The notes below the pieces were generated by a model. That model saw only the letters and a list, made by a program, of their open reading frames with translations, had not been told where the DNA came from and ran no database searches. DNA of 18,191 nucleotides from Chloroflexota bacterium (lineage in GTDB: Bacteria > Chloroflexota > Dehalococcoidia > SM23-28-2 > RBG-16-64-32). Below, in pieces: positions 6,471 to 13,045 of this stretch. A program made the position numbers and the translations under genes. The stretch lies in contig JADFTG010000001.1 in the NCBI GenBank assembly GCA_022560365.1, positions 1 through 18,191 of the forward strand. The letters are read 5' to 3'. Position 1 is the first letter of the stretch, and each line of letters starts with the position of its first letter.

Positions 6471-6923
6471 GTGGCCGAAAAGACAGTCAGCACCAACAAG
6501 AAGGCGGCGTTCGACTACCACCTGCTGAAGAGGGTGGAAGCCGGCATAGTGCTCACGGGCACGGAGATCAAGTCGATCCGCGACGGCAGCGTGAGCATTC
6601 GCGAGGCTTACGTGCGGCCGAAGGACGGCGAGCTGTGGCTGGTGGGCGCGCACATCGCCAAGTATGCGCCGGCGTCCGGGAGGAACCACGAGCCGACACG
6701 GGACCGCAAGCTGCTGCTGCACAAGCGCCAGATCCGCGACCTGGAGCACGAGGCGGCGACGGCCGGGGCGACGATCGTGCCGACGCGGCTGTACTTGAAG
6801 AACGGGCTGGCGAAGCTGGAGATCGCGCTGGCGCGTGGTAAGCGCAAGTACGACAAGCGGCAGGTGATCGCCAAGCGTGAGGCGGAGCGGCGGATGCAGC
6901 AAGCGGTACGGCGGCGGGGGTGA
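6471..6923 (+). CDS. smpB: SsrA-binding protein SmpB
   Basis: A 150-residue cytoplasmic RNA-binding protein that carries tmRNA to stalled ribosomes in trans-translation. It shows the family's full set: KKAAFDYHLLKRVEAGIVLTGTEIKSIRDG, the VSIREAYVRPKDGELWLVGAHIA beta-barrel core, RDRKLLLHK, TIVPTRLYLKNGLAKLEIALARGKRKYDKR, and a basic C-terminal tail (REAERRMQQAVRRRG) that inserts into the decoding site. It starts at GTG 6471 with GGGAGA five bases upstream; MAEKTVSTNKKAAFDY is the usual N-terminus. The ssrA gene for its RNA partner begins 72 nt downstream, a common and functionally meaningful pairing. Confidence 0.97.
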   Translation: MAEKTVSTNKKAAFDYHLLKRVEAGIVLTGTEIKSIRDGSVSIREAYVRPKDGELWLVGAHIAKYAPASGRNHEPTRDRKLLLHKRQIRDLEHEAATAGATIVPTRLYLKNGLAKLEIALARGKRKYDKRQVIAKREAERRMQQAVRRRG

Positions 6924-6974
6924 GGTACCGGGTTCAAGGCCACTCCCCTGCCCTCTCTGAGGGTCGCTCATCCG

Positions 6975-6983
6975 TGCTAGAAT
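6975..6983 (+). promoter_or_regulatory. Extended -10 promoter of ssrA (TGCTAGAAT)
   Basis: TG-C-TAGAAT ends 12 nt before the first base of mature tmRNA (6996), so the precursor would start near 6990 with only a few extra 5' nucleotides for RNase P to remove. No good -35 is visible at 16-18 nt, as expected of extended -10 promoters. The same decamer GTGCTAGAAT occurs at 13965-13974. Confidence 0.6.
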
Positions 6984-6995
6984 TGGTGTGCAACT

Positions 6996-7353
6996 GGGGA
7001 CGCAAGGGTTCGACAGGGAAAGTTGATCCCGGTTGGCAGGCCGAGGGCGCCAGATCCTCGTAAATCTCCTGGCACTTAAGCTTAACTGGCGACAACCAGT
7101 ACGCTCTCGCCGCCTAACTATTAGGTAGCGACGTTGGACGCAGGCCTCACCCCGATGGGCGGCGCTCCAGCGACGCAATGTCGGGGTGCTGTCTCCTGAC
7201 GCCGATGACGGAGGCAAAAGACAATCGGCTCTGCCCGTCGGTTACGCGGCCGCCAGCGGTACGCCGGGCGAGATTTAAGAGACGGCTAAGCCTGTAGAAG
7301 CCCGGGTGGGTTTTCCTCTGGACGAGGGGTTCGATTCCCCTCCGTCTCCACCA
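6996..7353 (+). ncRNA. ssrA: Transfer-messenger RNA (tmRNA), tag GDNQYALAA
   Basis: A one-piece tmRNA of 358 nt that rescues stalled ribosomes and tags the nascent peptide for proteolysis. The 5' end GGGGACGCAAGGGTTCGACA is the family signature and pairs with CGTCTCC (7343-7349) to form the acceptor stem, with one G-U. The 3' tRNA-like part has the T arm AGGGG-TTCGATT-CCCCT and an encoded CCA (7351-7353). The tag frame runs from GGC at 7088 to 7114 and reads GDNQYALAA, then TAA (7115-7117) and a second in-frame stop TAG. The ALAA end is the standard ClpXP degron; the leading Gly rather than Ala is less usual. It sits directly behind smpB and is closed by the terminator at 7366. Confidence 0.96.
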
Positions 7354-7365
7354 AACGGCACCGAG

Positions 7366-7393
7366 ACCGTCCGCGATTTCGCGGGCGGTTTTC
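7366..7393 (+). terminator. Intrinsic terminator of ssrA
   Basis: ACCGTCCGCG (7366-7375), loop ATTT, CGCGGGCGGT (7380-7389): a 10-bp stem with one G-U pair, followed by TTTTC. It lies 12 nt behind the tmRNA CCA end. Confidence 0.88.
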
Positions 7394-7486
7394 TGTATCT
7401 ACGACGGCCAGGTGCATGTATGATATCGCCGTACATCCGATGGCTGGTGAAAGCCCCTGGGAGTGCGAGCATAGGGAGGCGAATTG

Positions 7487-8512
7487 GTGGAACTAAAGAC
7501 GGAACCGATAACGGCTGCGGGCAAGAATCTCGCTGTAAAGAGGGCGTCCCGGGTGGTGTTTGAACGTTTCGCAGACCTGTCTGGCCGGAGATCATGGGTC
7601 GCTCAACATCTTCCACAACGCAGGGAAATGGCCGAACTTGGCCCCCTTCTTCGCCGGGATGAAAGCGGATGGGTGAAGAACCTGCTTAGCGGAGCGTTGG
7701 CGACGGAATATTCAGAGCCGCATTACGTTCAAGCAGGAATCAACGCTTCGGGTAAAGACTCTGTCTCAAGAAGTTTTTATGAGAACTTCTGGGGCCCTCA
7801 GGAGCGGCGTCACTGGGAGGCTCTGCGGCTGGGGCTTTTGGATTCGGGGCTGATGAGCGATGACCAGGTTCACGTCTATCTTCGCGAATGCGAGGAATCT
7901 GATCCCTGGACTTTCGAGAAGCAGACCGGTCATAGCGGTGACGACGTTGTCTGGTTAACTGCTTACGCGGCAGGTCAGGAAGGTGAGACAAACCTGATCT
8001 ATCGCGAATCGATGAGGATCGTTTGGGAACAGTACGACTCGCCGAAGGATTCCGAGACCGGGCGAAATCAGTATCCGGGTCTCTGCGGCGTACTGCAGCT
8101 TATCGCTGAGGACGAGGGGGCACACCAGGGGTTCTTTCTTCAGATGATGAGGATCTTCTTGAGGTACTGGCCCGATAAGGCTCTGGAAGCTTTGTCCGGG
8201 GTGTTCAAGGGGTACAAGATGCCGGTTGTTCATATTCCCAACCCCGAGGAATTCCTGGACGCGGTGATCAGAGCAAAGCTTGGCCATCCAAGATGGGTCA
8301 TCGCAGAAGTTCTTAATCCCGTTGCCCAGAGGTTGGGGTTGGAAAGCCGCTCAGCAGCAGGTAGAGCTCTGCGAAACTTCGGCGATCTTTTCGACAACGA
8401 AAACGCTGTAGTTCAGATCGCCGGAAAGAAGATCGACGATGTGCCCGAGGGATGTGTCGTCTACGAGATGCACCCTGACGGTTCATTCGTTCCTCAAGCT
8501 GTAGCTTCGTGA
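7487..8512 (+). CDS. Acyl-ACP desaturase family diiron protein (ferritin-like fold)
   Basis: A 341-residue soluble enzyme of the stearoyl-ACP desaturase type (FA_desaturase_2), which inserts a double bond into an acyl-ACP using a diiron centre, O2 and ferredoxin. Counted from the in-frame TTG at 7484, all six expected ligands can be placed: E75 (TEYSEPHY), E107 and H110 (QERRH), E166 (GQEGETN), E211 and H214 (EDEGAH). The preferred start is GTG 7487, 7 nt behind AGGGAGG (7473-7479); TTG 7484 would be only 4 nt away. Base composition is clearly lower in G+C than in the flanking genes. The upstream gap holds TATGAT (7419-7424) as a possible -10. It stands alone after the ssrA terminator. Substrate and double-bond position are not readable, and a related oxygenase function is possible. 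Confidence 0.85.
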   Translation: MELKTEPITAAGKNLAVKRASRVVFERFADLSGRRSWVAQHLPQRREMAELGPLLRRDESGWVKNLLSGALATEYSEPHYVQAGINASGKDSVSRSFYENFWGPQERRHWEALRLGLLDSGLMSDDQVHVYLRECEESDPWTFEKQTGHSGDDVVWLTAYAAGQEGETNLIYRESMRIVWEQYDSPKDSETGRNQYPGLCGVLQLIAEDEGAHQGFFLQMMRIFLRYWPDKALEALSGVFKGYKMPVVHIPNPEEFLDAVIRAKLGHPRWVIAEVLNPVAQRLGLESRSAAGRALRNFGDLFDNENAVVQIAGKKIDDVPEGCVVYEMHPDGSFVPQAVAS

Positions 8513-8607
8513 TAGGGGGCAGCGGAGGACCATAAGAGATAGGCCCTCAACCCTTGGTTCGATGTATCCCTAACCCAGATTTGGTAGGGGGAATGAGGAC
8601 GAGAACC
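8513..8607 (+). promoter_or_regulatory. Leader with hairpin upstream of the secreted dockerin-like gene
   Basis: CCCTAACC and GGTAGGG (8568-8590) can pair around CAGATTT with one bulged base, covering a GGGG run just upstream of the alternative ATG at 8593. The ATG at 8608 instead has GAGGA (8595-8599) with an 8-nt spacer. No convincing promoter was found. Confidence 0.3.
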
Positions 8608-9126
8608 ATGCACAAGCTACTGATTGCTCTGGCATTGGTCGCGGTCACAAGTTTTGCTCTTGGGTCGGCAGGACTCATGATTGCCAGTGAAGGAGACCGG
8701 CCCCCGCCTGTAGGCGATGTGAATTGCGACAGTTCCGTCGACCCCATTGATGCGCTGATGATACTGAGGTTCGACGCTGGTCTCGACACCGGCATACCGC
8801 AGGGCTGTCCGGCCATCGGTGACGGCATGCACGCGGTCGCATCCGCGATCGGCGATCTCGCCATACGGCTTGGGGTCGCTCCCAAAAGTATCGCGGTGTT
8901 GCAGATCCGCCAAGTAGAGTGGCCTGATCCCTGCCTTGGCGTCTACGAAGATGGGCTCTGTCTGGCCATTCCGGTTTCGGGGTACTGGATACTGTTTGGT
9001 GCCGCCGGTGAGGACTATGACTACCGCACCGACTGTTTTGGTGAAGTCATTATCGCCACCGACTTTGCGGACCCTAACGCTGAGGTGTCGCCGCCGCCGG
9101 AAGAATCACCCGGAGCCTGCGGTTAG
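8608..9126 (+). CDS. Secreted protein with dockerin-like repeat and a WPDxCLG domain
   Basis: A 172-residue exported protein. Order: signal peptide (MHKLLIALALVAVTSFALGSAG); a single calcium-loop dockerin-like unit (about 35-72, GDVNCDSSVDPIDALMILRF then DAGL), where a classical type I dockerin would have two; then a domain (about 80-149) with DLAIRLGV, WPDPCLGVYEDGLC and YDYRTD. I know that last pattern from uncharacterised exported proteins of Chloroflexota and cyanobacteria but have no family name for it. Four to six cysteines could form disulfides outside the cell. The C-terminus is Pro/Glu-rich. The start is chosen at ATG 8608 for its Shine-Dalgarno and clean signal peptide; ATG 8593 (MRTRTMHKLL) is the alternative. 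GC is below that of the flanking genes, as in the desaturase upstream. Confidence 0.75.
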   Translation: MHKLLIALALVAVTSFALGSAGLMIASEGDRPPPVGDVNCDSSVDPIDALMILRFDAGLDTGIPQGCPAIGDGMHAVASAIGDLAIRLGVAPKSIAVLQIRQVEWPDPCLGVYEDGLCLAIPVSGYWILFGAAGEDYDYRTDCFGEVIIATDFADPNAEVSPPPEESPGACG

Positions 9127-9154
9127 CCCCCTCGTCGGCGTCGCTAGCGCGGCC

Positions 9155-9393
9155 GGCGCGCTTCAGTCGGAACGACAGCGGATGCAGTAAGAGCCATATC
9201 CGCTCGCCCTGAGCACCGGACGGGCCCGGCCTGCACCATTGTCGTCGCGACCGAAGCGGAGAGACCTCTCGCCCCGCATCTGCCAGGACATCCTGCGAAT
9301 CCGTGTGCCCCCCCACCGGGTTTTGCCAGATTCCTCCGCTGCGCGCGCCGGCAGGCGCGCTCAGTCGGAATGACAGGCGATGTGGTAGGAGCC
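9155..9393. repeat. Imperfect 40-bp direct repeat in the polA-side intergenic region
   Basis: 9155-9195 and 9354-9393 share GGCGCGCT(T)CAGTCGGAAYGACA, followed by GCGATG-like and TA(A/G)GAGCC blocks, about 85% identical over 40 bp and 199 bp apart. They flank most of the 275-bp gene-free stretch 9127-9401, in which I see no gene. Confidence 0.65.
9239..9376. repeat. Degenerate palindromic element of the GTCATTCCGA...GCGGAGGAATCT type
   Basis: On the minus strand the right part reads TGTCATTCCGACTGAGCGC, then after a GC-rich insert GCGGAGGAATCTGGCAAAAC. The left part (9239-9268) is an imperfect inverted counterpart (TTGTCGTCGCGACCGAAGCG). This matches the widespread intergenic palindrome of the form GTCATTCCGAGCGAAGCGAG/GAATCT known from many genomes. 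Inside it GCGCGCC-GGCA-GGCGCGC (9343-9360) is a perfect 7-bp hairpin. Confidence 0.5.
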
Positions 9394-9401
9394 CTCCGCG
9401 G

Positions 9402-9641
9402 CTAGCCGCTGACGGGTTTGCCGCGGAAGAGGAAGATGAAGGCCCAGAGGACGACGGCAACGCTGGTGAGGACGGGGCTGATGACGAAGCCCTCGCCGAT
9501 GAGCCCGGCGACGATGAACGAGAGGCCTATTACGGCGAAAGCGGATGTGATGCGCGGGATGTAGGAGCGGCTGTCGAGGAGCGTGGGCAGGAGCGACGGC
9601 AGGAGGATGAGGTTGCCGATGGCGATGACGATGTCCCACAT
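9402..9641 (-). CDS. Small membrane protein, unknown function
   Basis: A 79-residue protein with three hydrophobic segments (about 3-20, 33-52 and 55-72) and short charged turns (DSRSYIPR; FRGKPVSG). The three-helix size and the LLPSLLPTLLD stretch are reminiscent of PQ-loop/SemiSWEET half-transporters, but the PQ motif is absent, so this is only a topology resemblance. Its ATG overlaps the polA TGA by one base (TGATG on the minus strand), so it is probably translationally coupled to polA and co-transcribed. Composition and codon use look like those of polA. Confidence 0.65.
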   Translation of the reverse strand: MWDIVIAIGNLILLPSLLPTLLDSRSYIPRITSAFAVIGLSFIVAGLIGEGFVISPVLTSVAVVLWAFIFLFRGKPVSG

Positions 9642-12481
9642 CAGGCGTAGGCGGTGACGTCTACGGGGTCACCGTACTCCATCTCGCCCCAGTTGACGCC
9701 GGACTTGGTGTCGATCTTGAGGGGGACGGCCATCTCGATGCTCTTCGGCATGATGTCGAGGCAGAGGGCCCGCACTTCTTCCAGCTCGTCGCCGGGGCAT
9801 TCGAAGATCAGCTCGTCGTGGATCTGGAGCGTCATCAGGCTCTTCAGCTGGCGGCCCCGGAGCTCGGCGTCGAGGCGGTTCATGGCGATCTTGATGATGT
9901 CGGCGGCCGTGCCCTGGACCGGCATGTTGACGGCGGCGCGCTCGGCGGCGCTACGGACGTTGCGGTTGCCGGCGCTGATCTCCGGGATGTAGCGGCGGCG
10001 GCCGAAGAGCGTTTCCGCGTAGCCGTTCATGCGCACTTTCGTCACGGTGTCGGAGACGTATTGCTGGATTCCGGGATACTTCTCGAAGTAGGTCTGGATG
10101 AAGGCGGCGGCTTCTTCGCGCGGGATGCGTTCGCGGATGGAGAGGCCGTATTCGCTGAGGCCGTAGAGGACGCCGAAGTTGAAGACCTTGGCCCGGCGCC
10201 GCATCTCTGTCGTCACCTCGTCCAGGGGGACGCTGAAGACCTGCGAGGCCGTCGCCGCGTGGATGTCCTCGTCGCGCTCGAAGGCGCCGACGAGCGCGGG
10301 GTCCTTTGTGATGTGGGCCATGATGCGCAGTTCGACCTGGGAGTAGTCGGCGGAGAGGAGCTGCGGCTTCTTGCCGGCGTCGCGGGCGACGAACGCCCGC
10401 CGGACCTGAGCGCCGATATCGCCGCGGACGGGGATGTTCTGTAAATTAGGGTTGCTGGACGAGAGGCGGCCGGTGGCGGCGCCCGTCTGGTTGAACTCCG
10501 TGTGGATACGCTTCGTCTTCGGGTTGACGAGGAACGGCAGCGGGTCGAGGTAGGTCGACTTGAGCTTGGTCAGCTCGCGGTAGCTGAAGATGAGGTCGAT
10601 GATCGGGTGGACGCCGCGCATCGCTTCGAGCGAGTCCTTGTCGGTGGCGTGCGCGCCGCTCTTGAGACGGCGCGTTTTGGGCAGGCCGATCTCGTCGAAG
10701 AGGATCTCGGAGAGCTGGGCCGGCGAGCCGATGTTGAATTCGTGGCCGACGTTCTTGTGGATCTCTTCTTCGAGGCGGTGGATCTCCTGCGATAGCGACT
10801 CTCCCATCTCGTGCAGCGAGCCCGTGTCGACAGCGACGCCGGCCAGCTCCATGCGCGCGAGGACGGAGACGAGGGGCATCTCGATCTCGTTGAAGAGCTG
10901 CTCCATGCCCTTCTCGGCGATCTCCGGCGCGAGCGCCTGGCGCAGGCGGCCGACGGCGTCGGCGCAGGCGCAGGCGAGGTCGCCCGTGGCCGCGATCTCC
11001 GCCCTGTCGATCGTGATGCGGTCGGCCTTCTTGCCGCCGTGGCCGAGGAGCGCGCCGCGGTCCGGCAGCTCGATGTTGAAACGGCGAGCGTACAGCCAGT
11101 CGAGCGCGAGGTTGCCCTCTTCGGGCCGGCCGCTGCCGCCGCCCTCGCCGACGAGGAAGGCGGCGATCATCGTGTCGAACTCGACGCCATCCAGCTCGAT
11201 GCCGTGGTTGGCGAGCACGACGTAGTCGAACTTAACGTTATGTCCGGTAACCGCCACGTCTGCCCCACCGAGGACCGGGGCCAGTTTCGCCAGGACAACG
11301 TCGATCGGTAGTTGCTCCGCGTCGTCCAGCCGCGGCGCGTGCCCGACCGGGATATAGTACGCTTCACCGCCGCCGAGCCCGAGCGAAAAGCCGACGATGT
11401 CCGTCGTCATCGGCTCATGCGTCGTCGTCTCGATGTCGAGGACGAACGACTTCTGTTTGCCGATCGCCTTCACGATGCGCTCGAGCTCCTTCTCGTCCCG
11501 CACGACTGAGAACTTCTGCTCAGTCGCCGGCTGGGCAGCCGCCGGGACCGGTGCGGCCGCGCCTTCCTTCTCCGGCAGACGCGTGACGAGCGTGCGGAAT
11601 TCGAGTTCGCGGAAGAGGTCCCCTACCCGTGTCGGTTCGTAGTGGGCGTAGAAGTCGGCGGCGTCCATGTCCAGTGTTATGTCAGGTACATCGCGGACGA
11701 TCGTGGCCAGCAGCTTGGACTGACGCAGCTGGTCGACGTGGTCGATAATGAGGCCGCGCTGCCTGGCCGACTTGATGTCATCGGTGTGGTCGAGCATCTC
11801 TTCGATCGAACCGAACTGCTCGATCAACTTGGCGGCGGTCTTGTCGCCGACGCCGGGGATGCCGGCGATGTTGTCGGACGTGTCGCCCTTGAGCGCCTTG
11901 AGGTCGGTCATCTGGTTGGGGTAGACGAGGTAGCGCTCCTTGACGTCGTCGGCTGTCTTGTAGATGACGGAATCGCGCTGGTAGGGGCGGTACATCCAGA
12001 GGTGCACGCCCTCCTGGACGAGCTGGGCGATGTCGGAGTCCATGGAGACGAGGTAGGTCTCGACTCCCTGCTCGGCCGCCTGGGTGGCGAGGGTGCCCAT
12101 GAGGTCGTCGGCCTCGTAGTTCTCCTTCTCGATCATCGGTATGCCGAACGTCTCGATCACCTGGCGGCAGCGCTTCATCTGGCGGTTGAACTCCTGGCGC
12201 TCTTCGTCGGGCATCGGCACGCGGGTCGCCTTGTAGGATTCGGCGATTTCGTTGCGGAACGTGACCGCGCCCTTGTCGAGGGCGACGATGACGTGCGTCG
12301 GCTCGAGTTCGGCGAACATCGAGAGGAAGGTGTTGGAGAAGCCGAAGGGGGCACCGACGAGTTCGCCGGTGGCGCGCACGCGGAGGGGTTCCGCCAGCTG
12401 CTTCATGGCGTGGAAGGAGCGGTGGATGATGGAGTGCCCGTCGATGATGACGAGGAGCGGGGTGCGGGTCTTCGGGGCCAC
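9641..12481 (-). CDS. polA: DNA polymerase I (5'-3' exonuclease, 3'-5' exonuclease and polymerase domains)
   Basis: A 946-residue three-domain enzyme that fills gaps and removes RNA primers. The 5' nuclease domain (1-300) shows LVIIDGHSIIHRSFHA, YEADDLMGTLA and GDTSDNIAGIPGVGDKTA. The proofreading domain (about 320-520) has D349-x-E351, HNVKFD with D419, and D508, but Cys504 stands where the Exo III tyrosine is expected. The polymerase domain has motif A SADYSQVELRIMAH (D712), motif B RRRAKVFNFGVLYG (K765, F769, Phe as in the E. coli enzyme) and motif C QIHDELIFE (H888-D889-E890). GTG at 12481 has no Shine-Dalgarno and stands 6 nt behind TATAAT, so it is probably leaderless. It lies 23 nt downstream of the SnoaL-like gene and is coupled at its end to the small membrane protein. 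Confidence 0.97.
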   Translation of the reverse strand: MAPKTRTPLLVIIDGHSIIHRSFHAMKQLAEPLRVRATGELVGAPFGFSNTFLSMFAELEPTHVIVALDKGAVTFRNEIAESYKATRVPMPDEERQEFNRQMKRCRQVIETFGIPMIEKENYEADDLMGTLATQAAEQGVETYLVSMDSDIAQLVQEGVHLWMYRPYQRDSVIYKTADDVKERYLVYPNQMTDLKALKGDTSDNIAGIPGVGDKTAAKLIEQFGSIEEMLDHTDDIKSARQRGLIIDHVDQLRQSKLLATIVRDVPDITLDMDAADFYAHYEPTRVGDLFRELEFRTLVTRLPEKEGAAAPVPAAAQPATEQKFSVVRDEKELERIVKAIGKQKSFVLDIETTTHEPMTTDIVGFSLGLGGGEAYYIPVGHAPRLDDAEQLPIDVVLAKLAPVLGGADVAVTGHNVKFDYVVLANHGIELDGVEFDTMIAAFLVGEGGGSGRPEEGNLALDWLYARRFNIELPDRGALLGHGGKKADRITIDRAEIAATGDLACACADAVGRLRQALAPEIAEKGMEQLFNEIEMPLVSVLARMELAGVAVDTGSLHEMGESLSQEIHRLEEEIHKNVGHEFNIGSPAQLSEILFDEIGLPKTRRLKSGAHATDKDSLEAMRGVHPIIDLIFSYRELTKLKSTYLDPLPFLVNPKTKRIHTEFNQTGAATGRLSSSNPNLQNIPVRGDIGAQVRRAFVARDAGKKPQLLSADYSQVELRIMAHITKDPALVGAFERDEDIHAATASQVFSVPLDEVTTEMRRRAKVFNFGVLYGLSEYGLSIRERIPREEAAAFIQTYFEKYPGIQQYVSDTVTKVRMNGYAETLFGRRRYIPEISAGNRNVRSAAERAAVNMPVQGTAADIIKIAMNRLDAELRGRQLKSLMTLQIHDELIFECPGDELEEVRALCLDIMPKSIEMAVPLKIDTKSGVNWGEMEYGDPVDVTAYA

Positions 12482-12487
12482 GGGCCG

Positions 12488-12493
12488 ATTATA
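12488..12493 (-). promoter_or_regulatory. -10 box TATAAT of polA, leaderless spacing
   Basis: On the minus strand TATAAT, then CGGCCC, then GTG of polA: six bases between box and codon, no Shine-Dalgarno. It lies in the 23-nt gap behind the SnoaL-like stop codon, so polA can be transcribed on its own. No clear -35. Confidence 0.65.
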
Positions 12494-12504
12494 CGGCGCG
12501 GCGG

Positions 12505-12933
12505 CTAAGGACGGGCCAGTCCGAGCTGGCGCATGAAGGTGAGGGTGTCGTAGTAGGCGGTCTCCTGGGCGATGCGGCCCTCGTCGTCGAACTGGAAGTG
12601 GGCGATGATGCGCAGCTCGACCTTCTTGCCGCTGGCGGGGATGTCGCGGAACGTGCCGTCATGCACGCCGCTGAGCGTGAGCTCAATGACGGCGGAGTCG
12701 TCGCCGAACGTCCAGCGCGTGATCTGGCGGCGCAGGCCGGGGAAGCCGTCCCAGAGGTGGCGGTAGTTCTCACTCACTATGTCGGCGCCGGTGTAGCGCT
12801 GGCCGCTGGCGGCGTCTTCGAACACGGGGCCGGCACGGCTGTACGTGGCCATGACGCGGGCTTCGTCGCGGGCGTTCTCGGCCTCGACGTGCTCGGTGAG
12901 GAGGGCGCGCATCTGGTCGCGTGAGAGCGTCAT
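12505..12933 (-). CDS. SnoaL-like (NTF2-fold) protein
   Basis: A 142-residue cytoplasmic protein of the SnoaL/ester-cyclase superfamily: an N-terminal helix pair (LLTEHVEAENARDEARVMATYS), VFEDAASGQRYTGADIVSENYRHLWDGFPGLRRQITRW, and beta strands ending HFQFDDEGRIAQETAYYDTLTFMRQLGL. These match the family layout: cone-shaped alpha+beta barrel, and the GR..ER..YYD.LT....LG ending. Members include polyketide cyclases and many of unknown role; no substrate can be assigned here. ATG at 12933 follows TATAAT by six C residues and lacks a Shine-Dalgarno (leaderless). The heptamer repeats at 12950-12977 lie just upstream of its -10. Confidence 0.82.
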   Translation of the reverse strand: MTLSRDQMRALLTEHVEAENARDEARVMATYSRAGPVFEDAASGQRYTGADIVSENYRHLWDGFPGLRRQITRWTFGDDSAVIELTLSGVHDGTFRDIPASGKKVELRIIAHFQFDDEGRIAQETAYYDTLTFMRQLGLARP

Positions 12934-12939
12934 GGGGGG

Positions 12940-12945
12940 ATTATA
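12940..12945 (-). promoter_or_regulatory. -10 box TATAAT of the SnoaL-like gene, leaderless spacing
   Basis: On the minus strand TATAAT-CCCCCC-ATG. The start codon falls exactly where transcription should begin. The region where a -35 would lie is occupied by heptamer repeats, giving no recognisable TTGACA. Confidence 0.65.
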
Positions 12946-12949
12946 CGAG

Positions 12950-12977
12950 TGGACAGGGGACAGTGTTTAGTGGACAG
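12950..12977. repeat. Heptamer repeats TGGACAG-GGGACAG-TGTTTAG-TGGACAG
   Basis: Four consecutive 7-bp units in phase, three of them sharing GGACAG, the third degenerate. GGGACAG is identical to a unit of the tract at 712-767. They lie between the divergent SnoaL-like and MaoC-like genes, upstream of both. Confidence 0.7.
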
Positions 12978-13006
12978 GATATCCTCGTCGGTTACGGCTG
13001 CTAGCG

Positions 13007-13035
13007 TTGCTTGTTCGGGCGGGCTCACTTATCAT
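13007..13035 (+). promoter_or_regulatory. Promoter of the MaoC-like gene, TTGCTT-17-TATCAT
   Basis: TTGCTT (13007-13012), 17-nt spacer, TATCAT (13030-13035). The -10 ends 10 nt before the ATG at 13046, so the leader would be only about 3-4 nt; no Shine-Dalgarno is present. Confidence 0.55.
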
Positions 13036-13045
13036 CGCCTCTGCT

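Noticed and set aside
7326..9400. Genetic island with att sites at ssrA
   Set aside because: No second copy of the tmRNA 3' end and no integrase in the window; only the base-composition change remains, reported as a finding.
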